A stretch of DNA of 64,000 bases from Berberis thunbergii. Its lineage: Eukaryota; Streptophyta; Magnoliopsida; Ranunculales; Berberidaceae. The position numbers were made by a program, and so were the translations under genes. Position 1 is the first letter of the stretch. Each line of letters opens with the position of its first letter. Positions 59,794-64,000 of the stretch are shown here, piece by piece. The stretch spans positions 1 through 64,000 of the forward strand of contig QNQO01001861.1 in the NCBI GenBank assembly GCA_003290165.1. Direction: 5' to 3'. The notes beneath the pieces were generated by a model that ran no database searches, was not told where the DNA came from, and worked only from the letters and a program-made list of their open reading frames with translations.

Positions 59794-60972
59794 TAGGGGT
59801 GGGCATCCCATCCCGCGATCCCGTTCCCGTCCCGATCCCGTCCCGTCCCGTCCCGATTTTTTCGGGTCTTAATGGGATTGAATAATTTCATCCCGATCCC
59901 GTCCCGTCCCGATCTAGAATGGGATGGGATGGGATGGAGATTTTCAATCCCGCCAATCCCGTCCCGTCCCGAACTAATTTATTAATATTAATTATTAATA
60001 TTTTTATTTAATTTTTTATTTTAGAATTGTGGATGCCCTTACAAATATACCAATGTATATAACATATTTAATTTTTTAGCATCTCCATAAATATGTTACA
60101 CATCTCCATGAATATATTCTAGAATGTATTTGAAGTTGTTGTATACTGGAATGTATTTGAAGTTGTTGTATTCTTGTGTGTACTTGAACTCCATAAATGG
60201 TGTGTTATGATACTGGAGTATGCATTTATGGTGTTCTTATGCATTTATGTTTTATGAGCTGTTCTTGTGTGTATTTAAACTCCATAAATGGTGTGGAGTT
60301 CAGCTGTCAGTTTGCAAATGTTTCCTCCATTTCCACTAGCCTCTAACTTGCTTGAAATGGAGCAAATAAGATCAGTGAAGAGTCTTACAATTATTAGTTT
60401 AGGACCAATATCAAGCTCATCTATTACAATTATTAGAATGTACATTGAACTTACATCATGGATGCTGTCATGGATGCTGAAGACCATCAAGCAAAGTTCA
60501 AGTTCAAGTCTTACAGTTCTTGATCAGTGAAGAGTCTTACAATTAAGAGCAGTGTTGTCATGGATGCTGAAGACCATCAATAGGACCAAAGCGTATTGCT
60601 TGAAATGAGTTTAGAATGTACATTGAATATATCAGTGAAAGTGTATTGCTTGATGCTACCAAAGCCTCCATCTCCAGAAAGCATAAACAATGGCAGGCTG
60701 GCAGCACTCTTTGTATCCAAATTCCAGCTGATGCATAACGAAGTGTTCTATTCTATGTCTATTATTACTGCATAACGAATTGATAATAATGAAGTGTTCA
60801 AATTTGCATAATGAAGTGTTCAAATTTTTTGGATGCCGCTGATCCCGTCCCGTCCCGATCCCGTTTGGGATGGGACGAGGTTGGGATGGGGTTTTTTCCA
60901 TCCCGTCCCGTCCCGATCCCGTATGAACGGGATGGGTATATCTCGTCCCATCCCGTCCCGTGCCCACCCCTA
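59794..60972. mobile_element. Non-autonomous hAT element
   Basis: 1,179 bp with 12-bp perfect ends TAGGGGTGGGCA and TGCCCACCCCTA. Arrays of CCCGTCCCGAT lie inside both ends in opposite orientation (59,815-59,965 and 60,838-60,965). The flanks both contain CAAGG but not as an exact 8-bp pair. The middle has duplicated CTCCATAAATGGTGTG and TGGATGCTGAAGACCATCAA segments and no transposase. Confidence 0.8.
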
Positions 60973-62302
60973 CAAGGTTGCAATTATTAATTTTTAAGTT
61001 CCCTAGAATGCACATAGATAATAATTGTTATGGATAAATTTATTGGAAATGAAAGACAACCAGAAGATAATGTAGTTATGCACGCTTTAATCTTCAAACC
61101 ACAGGAAAATAATTGTCCAACACATTCTTACTCCTGCAATGGCCTTGAAAAATGAACATAAATGTTAATGGTTAAGAAACCATTTGGTAAGACCATAACT
61201 GAGGATCATCTTTGGAAATAGCAGATTGCCATCAATGTTGCATTCTGTTCAATAGGTAGACTAACCAGTCACATTTCATGTGGTGAACCAAAATTCTGCA
61301 AGTTATGTGCCATAAATCTTAAATATTTTGGCATAAGTCGCTTTATCATTTATTCTTTCTTTGTAAGCCTTTATCATTTCTTTGTATTTGTAAATTACAT
61401 TTTCTTTGTTTTATTTAATAAATCTTTTATTTCTATAATTCTGAGATCAATTCTTGTCTTGAACATCTCGCACCTAGTATCAGCACCGTTCTCTTGAATT
61501 GATTAAGGAATTTTGTATTACTGTTATTTTGTATCTCCTTTTATACTTTGATTTCTGCATATTGTCTGTTTTTCATCTATTTGTCATCTATCTTATCTTC
61601 TGTTAGTAGTCATGGGTAAAATATTTAGTCAAATTAAAATCAGTTTGTATGTCAACTCATCTGAATTACAGTCTATTCTAGTAAAGCTTTCTTGAATTAT
61701 TTTTTGTGGTTTTGATTCAGTATCTTATAGAATGGAACGCCTGAAACTACTCTGTGATTACTTTGCTACAGTCGTTATTATGGACCTAATTGAATGATTT
61801 ACTTGTATTCAGTGTGCACGAAAAAAGGCAGAATGGAACCACTCTGTGGTTGTCAGTCCGACTTTGTTGTATTAGTCTTATCAGTTGAATAATTTTTGGT
61901 CTTCTTATCTTCTACTTCATTGAAGCCCCATAAACCACAATCAACCTTTTCCACACCGTGATTTGATTATTGGTGAACAAAAATTATGAGAGAATAAGAT
62001 AAACACACATAACTGTTTTTCCTTTGGTTTTGTTGGTTTTTTTTTTTCATACATATAGTAGTAAATGAACCAATTGTTTACAATTCTTTTTGAGTTTCTA
62101 TATTTGAGCTTAATTATGGAAACATGTAATTTACAAGTGGTTATTTTTTAGATGTTATCCCTCTAATAAGGAAATATAGTAGATTTGATTTCTTTTCTGC
62201 ATTTCTTTTCTAATGAGTTCCCCTGCCTTCTACTACATCACTGCCTTTTTCTACTCTTATAGTCTAAGCTCCAATGTTTTTTTTTTCCTTGATGTATATA
62301 AT
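60973..62302. other. No gene seen; upstream of hAT transposase
   Basis: AT-rich DNA between the nested hAT element and the transposase start. It could be an intron or leader of the transposase gene. No conserved coding sequence was found. Confidence 0.45.
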
Positions 62303-64000
62303 ATGGAAGGAGATCGCCCCAGGTCAATTGAAACTCAACAATCTACCTTTTTTTATTTGGATGGCCATGGTAATGACTCTCCTCAAACACCTGTGGGTTC
62401 GAATGCCTTACCATCACCCGAGGTACAATCAAATCCCACTCATGATGTTCCTACTCCCAATGTTGAAAACAATACTGTTAATAGTAATGTTCATCTACCA
62501 CCACTACCACCAACAAGAAAAAGAAAGTTCACATCTGCAGTATGGAATCACTTTACATTGATTACCATTAACGGTTTAGATAAAGCTAAATGCAATTATT
62601 GTGGCACTTTGCTTGGAGGGGAGACTAGGAATGGCACAAGTCATTTAATTGACCATAGTAAAAGATGTCTAAGGAAGAGGGGGTGGTCATGTGGACATAC
62701 GACAATCTATATTGAGTGCTTCCACATCAAATGGGTCGATTGTTGTTAGTGCTTCTGGGTTCGACCAAGAGCTTGCAAGAGAAGCCGTTGCAAAAACAAT
62801 TATATTGCATGAGTACCCCCTTTCAATGGTTGAACATTATGATTTTAGAATAATGATGGGTGTTATCCAACCACAGTTCAAGGTAGTGTCTAGAAATACC
62901 ATAAAAAGTGATATCTTGAAGATTTATGATATTATGAAAGGGTGAAGACGATGAAATTGTTGGAGAGGAACAAAAGTAGGATTGCAATTACTACTGATAT
63001 GTGGAGTACGAGTAATCAAAAGAGGGGGTTTATGGCTATCACAGCACATTTCATTGATGACAATTGGGCATTGCAAAGTCGTATTATTAGGTAAACATTT
63101 TTTTTCTATTAGTAAACATTTTTTTTCTATTTGCATGTCATTGATGACAATGGGCATTTATTAATTAATACGTTCTACATTATTGCATATTTATTGATAG
63201 GTTTGTTTATGTGGCATGCCCTCATACTGCTGAAGTTCTTTGTGATGCATTAATAGATTGCATGATGGATTGGAATTTGGATAGAAAGCTATCTGCATTA
63301 ACCGTAGATAATTGTTCAACTAATGATAGCATGGTCACTTTTCTGAAAAGAAAGCTAGAGGTAGGCACCATGATGCTAGGGGGTGATTTATTCCACATGA
63401 GATGTTCTGCGCATATTTTAAATTTGATTGTTAAGGATAGGTTGGAAGTTATAGGTGATGGTATTGAAAGAATTCGAAATAGTGTTGCTTATTGGTCTGC
63501 CACGCCAAAGAGGGAAGAAAAGTTTCTAGAGGCAGCTAGACAGTTGAGAGTTGAATGTGGCAAGAAATTGGCTTAAGATTGCAAAACAAGGTGGAATTCA
63601 ACTTATTTGATGCTTCAGACTACTATCATTTTTAAGGATGTCTTTCCTAGACTAAAGCAACGCGATTCACAATATAAATCGTTGCCATGTGATGAAGATT
63701 GGTTGCTTGCATGTGAGATGTGTGAGAAGTTGAAATCGTTTCATAAAGCAATCGAAGTATTTTCTGGAACAAAGTATCCTACGACCAACCTTTTTTTTCC
63801 AAAGATTTCTTCGATTAAAAAGTCATTACATCGGTTTCATGCTTCTAGTTATCCATTGATAAGACAGATGACATCAAATATGATTGAAAAATTTGACAAG
63901 TATTGGAATGCAATCCATGGGATAATGGTTGTGGCAACTGTTTTAGATCCTCGTTTCAAAATGAAGTTGATTGAGTATTGCTTTCCCAAATTATATAATC
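62303..64000 (+). pseudogene. BED-finger hAT transposase (RICESLEEPER/Ac type), broken and cut by window edge
   Basis: hAT transposases cut and paste elements with 8-bp target duplications. The ATG at 62,303 starts MEGDRPRSIETQQSTFFYL. A BED zinc finger follows: SAVWNHF, then CNYCGTLL and HLIDHSKRC. Near 62,680 the frame shifts, then continues as FDQELAREAVAKTIILHEYP. It shifts again near 62,935 into RIAITTDMWSTSNQKRGFM, the DxW catalytic-region motif. A GT-AG intron at 63,091-63,199 joins in phase to FVYVACPHTAEVL, ALTVDNCSTNDSMV, and MRCSAHILNLIVKD. A TAA after KKLA (about 63,574) precedes DCKTRWNSTYLML, and coding sequence goes on to VATVLDPRFKMKLIEYCF at the edge. The C-terminal dimerisation domain lies beyond the window. 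Two frameshifts and one nonsense codon make it a pseudogene. Confidence 0.88.

Noticed and set aside
1..64000. CRISPR arrays, bacterial operons, prophage or plasmid functions
   Set aside because: No spaced direct repeats of CRISPR type or operon layout; gene structure and content are those of a plant nuclear genome.

Overview
The window is nuclear DNA of a flowering plant, most likely a dicot and perhaps woody. It has spliced genes with plant-specific families (a coiled-coil NBS-LRR resistance gene, a GT77 xylosyltransferase, an ABI-like WAVE-complex subunit, a chloroplast DUF2358 protein), AT-rich introns, and a heavy load of plant LTR retrotransposons, hAT elements, Mutator-type MITEs and a Helitron fossil. 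The species cannot be named from the sequence. No bacterial or viral gene system is present. I see no undescribed biochemical system. The most unusual structure is a rearranged array of xylosyltransferase gene pieces at about 5.5-21.8 kb.

Layout. 0.8-2.4 kb: broken Helitron replicase/helicase, plus strand. 2.43-5.0 kb: a solo LTR with a perfect 5-bp target duplication. 5.46-8.9 kb: a broken second copy of the xylosyltransferase gene (exons 4, 3 and 2, minus strand). 9.0-10.6 kb: truncated gypsy element (gag, primer site, LTR, minus strand). 7.5-21.8 kb: four alternating A-B units built from xylosyltransferase intron/exon 2 (A) and an intron-like segment of another gene (B). They carry shared and private transposon insertions that give an order of events. 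21.8-22.35 kb: three exons of an unrecognised gene, probably the source of B. 22.9-29.0 kb: a complete but inactivated copia element, minus strand, with a hAT element in its 5' LTR.

29.2-33.2 kb: CNL resistance gene, plus strand, with two frameshifts near the 3' end and a small last exon. 34.6-34.8 kb: relic of a second NBS gene. 35.1-38.3 kb: the four-exon xylosyltransferase locus, minus strand, complete in structure but with a frameshift in the first and last exons. 39.2-46.4 kb: ABIL1, minus strand, nine exons giving exactly 298 residues, with a small LTR retrotransposon in its last intron. 46.4-55.0 kb: intergenic, repeat-rich. 55.0-57.25 kb: a two-exon plastid-targeted DUF2358 protein, minus strand. 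58.3-64.0 kb: hAT territory, including a broken BED-finger hAT transposase cut by the window edge.

ABIL1 and the DUF2358 gene look intact and functional. The CNL and xylosyltransferase loci are either recent pseudogenes or carry assembly indels. The genes are not functionally linked to one another; the shared theme is local duplication and transposon insertion. Exon boundaries were read by eye from GT-AG sites and reading-frame continuity, with no transcript evidence.
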